From: Acidobacteriota bacterium
GTDB taxonomy: Bacteria > Acidobacteriota > Terriglobia > Terriglobales > Acidobacteriaceae
Assembly: GCA_021781495.1 (NCBI GenBank)
Contig: JAJXWS010000027.1
Coordinates: forward strand, 1 to 39,212
Direction: 5' to 3'
DNA length: 39,212 nt
This document shows positions 1 to 7,306 of the stretch, in pieces; position 1 is the stretch's first letter; every line of letters begins with the position of its first letter. The notes under the pieces are model-generated. The model had not been told where the DNA came from, did not search any database, and saw only the letters and a program-made list of their open reading frames with translations. Both the position numbers and the translations under genes were made by a program.

Positions 1-603
1 TGGGCAGGAGATCTCTCCGATACGGAAGCCGAACATAACGGCCTGGGCAATCATCTGGTTATCGAAGACGAAGTCATCCGAATTCTCAAGCAGCGGAAGC
101 ATTTCGAGCAACTCGCGCGAGAAGGCTCTGTAACCGCTGTGATACTCCGAGAGCTTGACGCCAAGGAAAAGATTCTGAAACGCAGTCAGGAAGCGGTTGG
201 CAATGTACTTGTACAGCGGCATGCCTCCCTTGAGCGCTCCACCGCCAATGATGCGCGATCCCAGCACCATGTCGTAAACGCCGCTGGCGATCATGCCAGC
301 CATGGCCGGAACAAGCGCCGGCGTATATTGATAATCCGGATGCAGCATAACAACAATGTCGGCACCAGCAGCGAGAGCCTCGCGATAGCAGGTCTGCTGG
401 TTGCGGCCGTAGCCATAGTTGGCGTCGTGGATGAACGTCTGAACGCCAAGCTGCTGAGACAGATGAGCGGTCTTGTCCTTGCTGGAGTCATCCACGAGAA
501 TCCGGATGTCGACAACATCGGATAGCTCCTGGACGGTAAGCGCCAGGGTTTTCTCCGCATTATAGGCAGGCATTACAACCGCCACGCGCTTCCCGTTGAT
601 CAT
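1..603 (-). CDS. Family 2 glycosyltransferase (polyprenyl-phosphate sugar transferase type), 3' end outside window
   Basis: The frame is open from an ATG at 601-603 to the left edge, giving 201 residues without a stop, so the C-terminus is missing. The N-terminus reads [14 protein letters not shown], the start of a GT-A fold. A nucleotide-sugar-binding VDDSS follows at residues 37-41, HPD (the second acidic motif) at 88-90, GSR at 115-117 and HSGYRAF at 155-161. This is the dolichol-phosphate-mannose-synthase-like branch of GT2, which moves a sugar from a nucleotide donor to a polyprenyl phosphate or glycan at the cytoplasmic face. GGGGAG lies upstream of the start. Only 51 bases separate it from the polytopic membrane protein transcribed ahead of it, so the two may form one operon: a polyprenyl-sugar maker with a GT-C-like user. 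The pairing is inference; the family call is firm, the substrate unknown. Confidence 0.9.
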   Translation of the reverse strand, partial: MINGKRVAVVMPAYNAEKTLALTVQELSDVVDIRILVDDSSKDKTAHLSQQLGVQTFIHDANYGYGRNQQTCYREALAAGADIVVMLHPDYQYTPALVPAMAGMIASGVYDMVLGSRIIGGGALKGGMPLYKYIANRFLTAFQNLFLGVKLSEYHSGYRAFSRELLEMLPLLENSDDFVFDNQMIAQAVMFGFRIGEISCP

Positions 604-654
604 TTACATGCTCCCCGCATTGGTCTATTTTCCCGCATAAATACACCGGTTGGT

Positions 655-2412
655 CTAGTGGGAATTTGCGGTTATCTGCTCAGTCACGGGGTACGGATCC
701 ACACCAACCGGCTGCAGGTCGGGCTGCACAAGCCATGCCTTCCTGCCCTTGTAGTATTGCAGCAATTCACGATTGCTGACAGCATCCATGTCTCGCGCCC
801 AGATTACCTTGGATCCATCGATATCCGCCTCGTTATAGACCCATTCGTCCAGCGGGTCGTGGTTCGCGGAGTAGCGCACAATCGCAAGCTGTCCGCCGGC
901 AATTTGACCGAGACGCCGCTCGACCTGGGCCCGCTGCGTATCGTAGCTGTCAGGCCCGAACCAGTTGAGAATCCAGGTCGAGACGGGGTGTTGTGGAATG
1001 GGGAAGTTCAATACACGATCCCAGGGCCTTACGGCCGCCAAAACGAAACACAAGGCCACCATCAGCCGCACCATTGCCCGGCCTGCGGGCTGGCCGCCTG
1101 GCTTCCAATGCCAGAGATGCCGCGCAGCTTGCAGACCAACAGCGTATAAGGCCGCGGTGAATGGAGCGAGGTAGTGCGGAAAGAGAAAGATTTCAATGGC
1201 AGTGCCCACCGCCACAACCAACAGGCAAAGAACAAGAAAGCGAATGCGGCGGTCCAGCACCGCGCGCGGCAACAGGAGCAAAAGGGGCAGCAGCGCAAAG
1301 CCTGTGAAGAAATAGATGCTGCGAATTGCCTTGATCAGGGTCATTCCGAGAAAGCCTGTGCCGGAGTGAACTCTCCTGTAATCCGCCAATTCGTCGTCTT
1401 GATAAAAGCGACGCATCTCTGCATGCCGGTATTGCGGTTCCGGCCGAGGGTGTTGCCAAACAAAATATGGCGCAGTCGCGTAGGTTGCCCGATTGACGGT
1501 GTACGGCAAGGTAAGCGGGTGGCCAAAAACTCGATAGTCGTAATAGCCAAGCCAGATTGCACCGAGCATCAGAACAGCTACGGCTGGCGCAATACAACGC
1601 AGGAGCTCAGTGGCCGTGGGGCGCTTCTGCGTGGTCACGAACCAGTGCACCAGGGCCGCTGCAACCGGAATACAGAGCAGCACCCCCTCATAGGGACGCG
1701 TGATTGCAAGAAGAACGACGCCAGTCGCCATCAGGAGGGCATGACGAGGACGGCGCGTACGTGTAAAGCGCGGAAGACCTCCCAGGACCAGCGCCCCAGC
1801 CAGCGCGGTAATGGTTCCACCTCCGGTATAGCTATCTATCCAGTAGCTGAATAGCCCGATGCGCAAAGCAACAAGGATGCCGCCCAGCAACGCCCACCGC
1901 GGAGGCAACCACGCCTGCAGCATCCAGTAGACGGCCGACGACATGAGCGCGCTGCTGACAAGGATGCCGAACCATGGCTTTCCCAAAACTATGGCTCCAA
2001 AGGCCAAGAGCAGCCCCTGGCCGGGAAAATACATCGACATGTAGGTTGGCTTCATGTCGACATGAATGGACTCAAAATGGGTCCACATGGCTGGCGTGGG
2101 ATTGGTCAAACGAAGGTGTGCGAAAGTATCTGAAGCAAGCAGGGCGCTGAAATCATCGGGCAAAGACGGGGTCGGTTCTGGCAGAATCGGCAGAAGAGAC
2201 AGGCGCAGGAAAAGAACAGAACATCCCACGGTGACGACGGCAAGTGCTCGCCGTTGCGCGAGTTGACCGAGCAGACGCTCGACTGCGAAAGAGCGCACAC
2301 CCAATGGTCCGGCAGCAACAAAGGAGAGGAAGAAAAGGACGATAGCAGATGCGCCCTCAAGGAGTGGCAGAGTGAGTGCAACGCTTGAACTCGAGGCGGT
2401 CAGCAAGCACAT
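655..2412 (-). CDS. Polytopic membrane protein, GT-C/ArnT-like glycosyltransferase candidate
   Basis: A 585-residue protein with roughly ten hydrophobic segments; the first is near residues 15-35 and further ones run through the middle. A hydrophilic C-terminal part of about 120 residues (after about 465) carries WFGPDSYDTQRAQVERRL. The loop after the second segment holds acidic and aromatic residues (DDFSALLASDTFAH, then HFESIHVDMKPTYMSMY and PGQGLLLAFG), a layout like the donor-site loops of GT-C integral membrane glycosyltransferases. I recognise the pattern as a recurring bacterial family of unassigned function. The ATG start at 2412 has AAGG seven bases upstream. It is the first gene of a probable two-gene unit with the GT2 gene. 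It could instead be a membrane protein without transferase activity; the glycosyltransferase reading is inferred from topology and neighbour. Confidence 0.75.
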   Translation of the reverse strand: MCLLTASSSSVALTLPLLEGASAIVLFFLSFVAAGPLGVRSFAVERLLGQLAQRRALAVVTVGCSVLFLRLSLLPILPEPTPSLPDDFSALLASDTFAHLRLTNPTPAMWTHFESIHVDMKPTYMSMYFPGQGLLLAFGAIVLGKPWFGILVSSALMSSAVYWMLQAWLPPRWALLGGILVALRIGLFSYWIDSYTGGGTITALAGALVLGGLPRFTRTRRPRHALLMATGVVLLAITRPYEGVLLCIPVAAALVHWFVTTQKRPTATELLRCIAPAVAVLMLGAIWLGYYDYRVFGHPLTLPYTVNRATYATAPYFVWQHPRPEPQYRHAEMRRFYQDDELADYRRVHSGTGFLGMTLIKAIRSIYFFTGFALLPLLLLLPRAVLDRRIRFLVLCLLVVAVGTAIEIFLFPHYLAPFTAALYAVGLQAARHLWHWKPGGQPAGRAMVRLMVALCFVLAAVRPWDRVLNFPIPQHPVSTWILNWFGPDSYDTQRAQVERRLGQIAGGQLAIVRYSANHDPLDEWVYNEADIDGSKVIWARDMDAVSNRELLQYYKGRKAWLVQPDLQPVGVDPYPVTEQITANSH

Positions 2413-2541
2413 GCAGATACCTTGCCGTAGATTAGAATATTTTTGTCAGGATTCACTTGTAGGACTTTGGAGGACTGGGTGGAGTCGAAAGAATACGTTG
2501 AAGAATCCCGGATCTTCTGTCAGACCGTATCAAAAAGTATG

Positions 2542-2587
2542 AGGGAGATCCTCTTTCGCACGCAGAGCATGCTCTGAGAATCTCCCT
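2542..2587. repeat. Nested inverted repeat with perfect 14-base palindrome
   Basis: The outer arms AGGGAGAT (2542-2549) and ATCTCCCT (2580-2587) are perfectly complementary. Between them sits the perfect palindrome CAGAGCATGCTCTG (2563-2576). The element could form a cruciform or RNA hairpin, or bind a dimeric regulator for the membrane-protein gene starting at 2412. It has no adjoining T-tract, so a classical terminator is unlikely. Confidence 0.4.
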
Positions 2588-2790
2588 TGAAAGCCGCCGC
2601 CTTGGGCACTCTGAGGTGTTTAGCCCAAAGAAGCAAGGCGATAGAGCTTCGGTCTTCAACACAGTATTGCCAGATCCATCGACGGCAAAACCGCGTTCAG
2701 CGTGAGCCCCTACATAGATACACGACTGAGTTCAAGAACGTTTAGTCAGCACGCTATAGAACTCATCGTCTCGTTTCGTACGAAGCTAAA

Positions 2791-2837
2791 CAACTTGTAC
2801 GGAGAGCGAGGTTTCTCGTGGAAGGCCCCGCAAGTTG
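2791..2837 (-). terminator. Possible stem-loop downstream of the flp pilin gene
   Basis: CAACTTG (2791-2797) pairs with CAAGTTG (2831-2837), and an inner CGAG/CTCG hairpin with a four-base loop (2807-2818) sits between them. It lies directly after the pilin stop at 2841 on the minus strand. There is no U-run, so it may be a mRNA-stabilising 3' structure rather than an intrinsic terminator. Confidence 0.25.
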
Positions 2838-2840
2838 AGC

Positions 2841-3035
2841 CTAAACGTAGGAACCGAGCAGCTTGGAAACCTCATCAAATGCTGCGTTGATACCGCCCGC
2901 CAGCGCGCTCATGCCAGCGGTCGCGCCGAACGCGATCAGGGCGACGACGAGCGCGTACTCGACCAGATCCTGACCTTCCTCGCGGTCCATCATGTTCTTG
3001 ATGTTCACGTACATCTTAAGCATCAGGTTGTTCAT
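2841..3035 (-). CDS. flp: Flp/Fap-type major pilin (class IVb prepilin)
   Basis: A 64-residue protein with the hallmark of Flp prepilins: a short charged leader (MDREEG), then a cleavage site after Gly followed by QDLVEYALVVALIAFGATAG. The mature form would begin with Gln, with Glu at position 5 and Tyr at position 6 as in class IVb pilins, then a hydrophobic assembly helix. It should be processed by the prepilin peptidase encoded at 15021-15536 and polymerised by the Tad machinery. AAGGAG lies seven bases before the ATG. It is a single-gene unit, separated from the DUF192 gene by about 615 bases, which fits the separate, strong expression usual for a major pilin. Identification is firm. Confidence 0.95.
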   Translation of the reverse strand: MNNLMLKMYVNIKNMMDREEGQDLVEYALVVALIAFGATAGMSALAGGINAAFDEVSKLLGSYV

Positions 3036-3650
3036 TCTCTTCTCCTTGGGTTAGTTGGGGTGGATGGAGGAGGTTGACCGCGAGGCGCTTGCCAAAAGCC
3101 AACCTAAGGAAACTCGACTCTAGGGTATTGCCTACTTTGGATATGCTCTACCCCAAAACCAGGGAAAAAACCGGTAAGTATCCACTCAATCAACTATGTG
3201 GTACGGGGGACGAATCCTGCCTGAAACTTCGCTTGCCAGTTCGAACGGCGACCAGCAACTAGCTAAACCTCAGCAACTGACCACACTGTTTCATTTCCCC
3301 AAACTCACGAAAAACGAGGATAAGCCGATATCATTGCGCTCAATTTGCTTAGTTGTTCATCGTTGTATCATCGCGCATTTTTGAAGTCAATCACTCTAAA
3401 AGCGGCACTAGTAACTAAAGTGTGACTTCTCAAATACATTACAGTCAAAATGTTCCAGTTGTACGCGCTCTAGCACGAAAGTGGCAGGCATTTGCGGTAT
3501 CGCACCCGCACTCAATTTACGGAACTGCATGCACGCCAGGTCACTATTCATTGACTTCTGCATAGGCGCCGGCAACTCGCCTATTCCTCTAAATCTGCGC
3601 GTGTCGAATTGGCCGGAGCGCCATGCAGACTGCCACACAATTTTCCTGCT
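3036..3650. other. Intergenic region upstream of the flp pilin
   Basis: 615 bases, more A/T-rich than the neighbouring genes, hold no supported gene. The minus strand must carry the pilin promoter here. I see no convincing sigma-54 (GG-N10-GC) or sigma-70 pair. Candidate A/T-rich segments lie at 3140-3180 and 3290-3400. Short frames on both strands lack ribosome binding sites and domain-like composition. Confidence 0.5.
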
Positions 3651-4100
3651 CTATGTATCTGCACAGTTCTCCGATGCGGTCACGGATAAGAATTCCAAGC
3701 GGTCTCCAGGCTGGGTTCTTGATTGCTCAATTGCGCCCACGGGCAGTTCGAGTACTGAGTGCGCTGTGAAGCACGCAGAGATCTTCCAGGGCCTGAGGTT
3801 CGCTCGTACCTTCTTCACACGGTAAGCTCGGTCAAGGTAGACAAGATCGATCGGAAACTGCATGCCAAAACTGTGTACCGCTTCACATGGAACTATCCAT
3901 AATCCGCCCTGAGGTGGAAGAGACTTGCGCCCAAGCAGCCCCTTGGTACGTTTTCCGTCACTATCGGCTACCTCAATGTTGGCAGCAAGACAAGTATCTC
4001 GCGTCTGATTAACGACGCGAAAGCACTTTAGCTCCAGCCTGGGTCCAGTCGCGAACAGTCGTTTGCATAGCTTAAGGAATTGGCGTACAGGCTGCGTCAT
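3651..4100 (-). CDS. Stand-alone DUF192 family protein
   Basis: A 149-residue protein matching the DUF192 family throughout: GLLGRKSLPPQGGLWIV (54-70), HSFGM at 76-80 followed by PIDLVYLD, and VLELPVGAI with QPGDRLEF near the end. Most DUF192 proteins have an N-terminal signal peptide; this one has only a short basic/hydrophobic start and may be cytoplasmic. The molecular function of the family is unknown. The opening CFRVVNQTRDTCL is strikingly like the start of the PilZ-fusion protein at 9052-10065 (YCVYNQTRESFL), so the two are paralogues within one pilus locus. AGGA lies seven bases before the ATG. It sits between the secretin and the pilin gene on the same strand. Confidence 0.88.
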   Translation of the reverse strand: MTQPVRQFLKLCKRLFATGPRLELKCFRVVNQTRDTCLAANIEVADSDGKRTKGLLGRKSLPPQGGLWIVPCEAVHSFGMQFPIDLVYLDRAYRVKKVRANLRPWKISACFTAHSVLELPVGAIEQSRTQPGDRLEFLSVTASENCADT

Positions 4101-4216
4101 GCTTCGATCCTAAACTTTTACCAGGGTGCCTCAGGCCTGCCACAGCACAGGGGACGGGAAGTTGGTAAATCCTGCCGCGATGGCTGCCACCGGACAAAAA
4201 TGCTCTCCAGAAGGAG

Positions 4217-4250
4217 CAAATCCCCGGCTGTAATTACCGCCGGGGATTTG
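4217..4250 (-). terminator. Strong 12-base-pair stem-loop after the secretin gene
   Basis: CAAATCCCCGGC (4217-4228) and GCCGGGGATTTG (4239-4250) are perfect complements around a 10-base loop. The element lies about 60 bases downstream of the secretin stop and ahead of the DUF192 gene, the right place to end the cpaBC transcript. The arm ends are A- and T-containing on both strands, but there is no long U-run, so it may be a bidirectional or attenuating structure. Confidence 0.55.
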
Positions 4251-4309
4251 TGTGAGCGCTTGACTATTCGAAGCAAGCCATTGGGAACAGGAGGGATGGC
4301 CGACTACAA

Positions 4310-5872
4310 TTAAGGCCCAGAACTTGTGGCAGCCCCGCCTGTACTACCCATGGAACTCATTCCACTTGTCGACTGATCCACGGCAAGTGGCGTCTCAGGC
4401 TTCATGCTGTCCATCAATCGCTCCACTGGGATGGAAGCTGGAGGCGGAGGAAGGGTCGTCTCAGGCGTCTTGGCATCCGGATTATGCATCGGAATGGCGG
4501 AGTTTGGAGGCAGGAATGTTGCCGGGAACTTGGGCGTCGGCAACGCGGCGCCAGCAGGCATGGGAGCAACGATCTCAGGTGTAACGATCACGATAAGTTC
4601 CGTGTTCGTTTTCGTCCGCTGCATGGACTGGAAAAACTTGCCCAAGATTGGAATATCCCCCAGGAACGGAATCTTCTGGAACGTTTCGGTCTCACGATTA
4701 TCGAGCAGGCCGCCAATCGCAAAGCTCTGGCCGTCCAGAAGCTCAACCTCCGTCTTGACCTTTCTGGTAGTAATGCCCGGCTCTACAATGCCCTGGATTT
4801 GAACCCCATTGGTGTAATCCAGAGAGCTCACCTCAGGGGCCACTTGAAGGCGGATCGTCCCGCGCGGAGTAATCGTCGGGATGAAGCTCAGTCGTACACC
4901 ATATTCCCGGAAGGCAATCGTGATGGTCGACCCAGCACCACCGGCTCCCACCTGAGCAATCGGATAGGGAAATTCACCACCGGCCAGGAAGCTAGCCTGT
5001 TTGCCGTTCTCCGCAAGGAGATTCGGCTCGGCGAGAACTTGAACCAAGCCCTGGCTTTCCAGGGCCTGAATTGTGGCGCCCAGATTGATACCCGGGTAGA
5101 AAGCAAACAGGTTCAGCTCATTGGAAAGGAAGACAGATGCCGATGTCGATCCAGGAGTTAAGCCGATGTTTGGAGTAACGGTAGGTGGGCTGTATTGGCC
5201 GGTCGTTGCAATTCCATAGGTATTGCCGGCTCCCGTGCTGAAGAGGTTCATGCCAAGCTGCTTACTCTTATTGCGGTCTACGCTGGCGAATCGTACCTTG
5301 AGCAGAATCTGCGGATCGGAAGCCGGGATATTGACACTGAGCAAATTGACGACTTTCCCCGCAGTGGACGCAATCTGCACAGCGCGCTGTGAACTGGTTA
5401 TGTCCTTAACCGTTCCGCGAAGAAAGATATTGCCACCGTCCTCCGTTACCTTGAGGTTCTGGCCTGGGAGTTCAGAGCGCAGCTCCCGGCGAACCGTCTC
5501 CAACTTGTCCCGTGCAGCAACCATGCTGGGCCGGACCGTGATGTTGAAGAACTGACGACCGCCACCAGCGTCCCAAATGATCAGGCTTGTCTCACCCGGC
5601 AGCTTTCCGTTGACGAGGAGTTGCGTGGGGCTAACCGCTGTAGCCTGTGCAATATCTCCGAGGCCGACGACGATTCGCGTGACAGGCCGCGCAAGGTCCA
5701 GCACAACGGACTTGCCTACAGCCACCGAGAGATCGTTCGTCGAGTCCTGGGTTGCAACGCCAGCAGCCGGAGAAGCCTGCGTGGCGTCCTGCGCCCACAG
5801 AGCACCCCTCGTGCCGGAGAGGAAGGTCAATGCGCTGATACATGCAATGGCAACTCCAGTTCTCACGTTCAC
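4310..5872 (-). CDS. cpaC: Tad pilus outer-membrane secretin (CpaC/RcpA)
   Basis: A 520-residue secretin forming the outer-membrane channel for Flp pili. A signal peptide covers about residues 1-28 (hydrophobic core, then ALWAQ). The pilus-formation N-terminal domain follows at about 48-115 (VGKSVVLDLARPVTRI), then a BON-like domain at about 122-182. The secretin core carries LVQVLAEPNLLAENG, EYGVRLSFIPTIT and the late signature ELLDGQSFAIGGLL followed by KIPFLGDIPILGKFF. The last 80 residues are Pro/Ser/Gly-rich and probably disordered. It starts with GTG at 5872, overlapping the cpaB stop (GTGA), with GAGG seven bases upstream, so it is translationally coupled to cpaB. A second in-frame GTG two codons on is an alternative start. 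Identification is firm. Confidence 0.95.
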   Translation of the reverse strand: MNVRTGVAIACISALTFLSGTRGALWAQDATQASPAAGVATQDSTNDLSVAVGKSVVLDLARPVTRIVVGLGDIAQATAVSPTQLLVNGKLPGETSLIIWDAGGGRQFFNITVRPSMVAARDKLETVRRELRSELPGQNLKVTEDGGNIFLRGTVKDITSSQRAVQIASTAGKVVNLLSVNIPASDPQILLKVRFASVDRNKSKQLGMNLFSTGAGNTYGIATTGQYSPPTVTPNIGLTPGSTSASVFLSNELNLFAFYPGINLGATIQALESQGLVQVLAEPNLLAENGKQASFLAGGEFPYPIAQVGAGGAGSTITIAFREYGVRLSFIPTITPRGTIRLQVAPEVSSLDYTNGVQIQGIVEPGITTRKVKTEVELLDGQSFAIGGLLDNRETETFQKIPFLGDIPILGKFFQSMQRTKTNTELIVIVTPEIVAPMPAGAALPTPKFPATFLPPNSAIPMHNPDAKTPETTLPPPPASIPVERLMDSMKPETPLAVDQSTSGMSSMGSTGGAATSSGP

Positions 5873-6723
5873 TTTTTACCCTCGGGCAATGCAAATTTTT
5901 CTTCCGATCGTTGCGAGCCGTTGTAGACAACCACCGAAAAGTACTTTGGGGCTGGCTTGGCGCGGCGAACAAGCGATCCTGTCAGCCTCGGCTTCTTGTT
6001 GTTCGGATTCGTGTCCTGGAACAGGTTCACCGTGGCGGTGCCGGGAACAGACGCGATCTTCGTATCCAGAGGATTGCGTAGCACAAGCTGAATACGCGTC
6101 TGGGAACTCGCCAAAGCAAGAATCTCCGCCTGCTCCGGGGTGACCAGCAGATTCACGACGGGCACTTGCTGTGGCTTCCCCTCGTTATCTTTCTGGATGT
6201 CGGTTCCTGCAGACAGCACTTCAATATTCTGCAGAAGCGTTCTTTCCTGTTGCCCCTGCGTCGGATCCGGATGATCGGGCGGAACCCCGGATATGAGCAC
6301 ATCTACCCGCATCCCAGGGAGCACAAAACCGGCGACGCCCACCACCTCATCCACTCGAACCGCAATGGCTCGCATGCCATCCTTGATGGTGGCGGCGAGA
6401 CCTCCGCCGGACCCGGCGGGAGCGAGGCGATCATCCAGAATCGGTTCCCCTGCGTAGATAGCGGAAACGACGCCGCGGCCGATTGCATTCTTGGGATCGA
6501 GGATCGCGCCCTTAGGTGCTGCACCAACCATCTGCACGGTGGAGAGATTTTGCGCGCTGAGTATTGTGCCGATTTTAAGATCCGCTGCGGCTGCCACCAC
6601 ACGCGTTGTGGGGATTTGCTTTACCGAGGCGACGCGCACACCTACCAGGCGATAGACGACGTAGGCACTGAGCGCGGCGATCACGAAAGCGACGATGAGA
6701 ATGGTTAGCAGTCTTCGATTCAT
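5869..6723 (-). CDS. cpaB: Tad pilus assembly protein CpaB/RcpC (SAF domain)
   Basis: A 284-residue periplasmic protein with one N-terminal membrane anchor (RRLLTILIVAFVIAALSAYVVY, about residues 3-24). A SAF domain at about 42-101 (VVAAAADLKIGTILSAQNL ... AGEPILDDRL) precedes the RcpC region (GMRAIAVRVDEVVGVAGFVLPGMRVDVL). In Tad systems it works with the secretin at the periplasmic side of the outer-membrane complex. I chose the ATG at 6723 because AGGA lies six bases upstream; an in-frame GTG at 6741 would add six residues but has no such site. It shares a four-base overlap with cpaC. The unit is divergent from the TonB-like gene, with nearly 600 bases between. Confidence 0.93.
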   Translation of the reverse strand: MNRRLLTILIVAFVIAALSAYVVYRLVGVRVASVKQIPTTRVVAAAADLKIGTILSAQNLSTVQMVGAAPKGAILDPKNAIGRGVVSAIYAGEPILDDRLAPAGSGGGLAATIKDGMRAIAVRVDEVVGVAGFVLPGMRVDVLISGVPPDHPDPTQGQQERTLLQNIEVLSAGTDIQKDNEGKPQQVPVVNLLVTPEQAEILALASSQTRIQLVLRNPLDTKIASVPGTATVNLFQDTNPNNKKPRLTGSLVRRAKPAPKYFSVVVYNGSQRSEEKFALPEGKK

Positions 6724-7306
6724 GCAGAATCCTGTCTTCACCAGCTGTAGAGCCCGCGTTGCAACCCTGCCGCATTGCGCAAGTGTTGCGATCCTACATA
6801 ACCACGGGCAGTTTCAAGCCGAGTTAGGTAATGATTTGGTTATTTCCTGAACAGGTCCTAATGCCGCTTGAGTATAGCACCACACTATTCAGCAAGAGCA
6901 TGTAAAGTTCTATCCAGGAACTGGAGTACCAAGAAAGCCACTTGAACAGCGCAACCCCTGGCCTTCCGTCCGAACTGCCCGATTTTCCATCCACTACTAA
7001 CACAACGCCGTCTTCAGGGAAATGGCATCTAACCGCGCGATGCGGTGATATGCTGCGGAACTTTTTATTTCGACTTAGAACGTTTGATGATAACAGGCAA
7101 TTGAGATTTAAAAGCAAAAAATCACCAGTGCTCTCCTCTGCGATTTGTTAACCATTGAGGAACTCTGCGCACTCCAGGTCCAAAGCCGCGCGCCAGGGTT
7201 GGCGACTGCGATACGGGGCGGGAGCGGGCGGCAATATTCAGGGTTTCTGGGTTTCTCGTCTCCATGTAAAGTAGGAGCAAGAATCGAAGGAGGGGCGCGC
7301 CCGGGG
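6724..7306. other. Divergent intergenic region between cpaB and the TonB-like gene
   Basis: 583 bases must carry the promoters for cpaBC (minus) and the TonB-like gene (plus). On the minus strand TTGAAA (complement of 6812-6817) and TAGGAT (complement of 6791-6796) are 15 bases apart, a weak sigma-70-like candidate for cpaB. No gene is supported; a 97-codon minus-strand frame at 6824-7117 has no binding site or recognisable composition. If translation of the TonB-like gene began upstream of 7307, part of this region would be coding. Confidence 0.4.

Larger units (their letters stand above)
2413..2840. other. Intergenic region between flp pilin and the membrane protein gene
   Basis: These 428 bases hold no convincing gene; the short open frames have no ribosome binding site or recognisable product. 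Two structured elements lie inside: the nested palindrome at 2542-2587 and an inverted repeat at 2791-2837 just downstream of the pilin stop. The promoter of the membrane-protein/glycosyltransferase pair must lie near 2420-2470, where the minus strand is A/T-rich, but no clear -35/-10 pair can be named. Confidence 0.5.

Noticed and set aside
2453..2662. A 69-codon minus-strand frame in the gap after flp
   Set aside because: No ribosome binding site, no hydrophobic or domain-like pattern, and it spans the nested palindrome.
3490..3506. A TGGCAG...TTGC sequence resembling a sigma-54 promoter
   Set aside because: The GG-to-GC spacing is nine rather than ten bases and no plus-strand gene follows.
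3481..3825. A 114-codon plus-strand frame near the DUF192 gene
   Set aside because: Its second half is antisense to the DUF192 gene; no binding site and no recognisable features.
6824..7117. A 97-codon minus-strand frame upstream of cpaB
   Set aside because: It lies in the divergent promoter region with no binding site; composition looks random.
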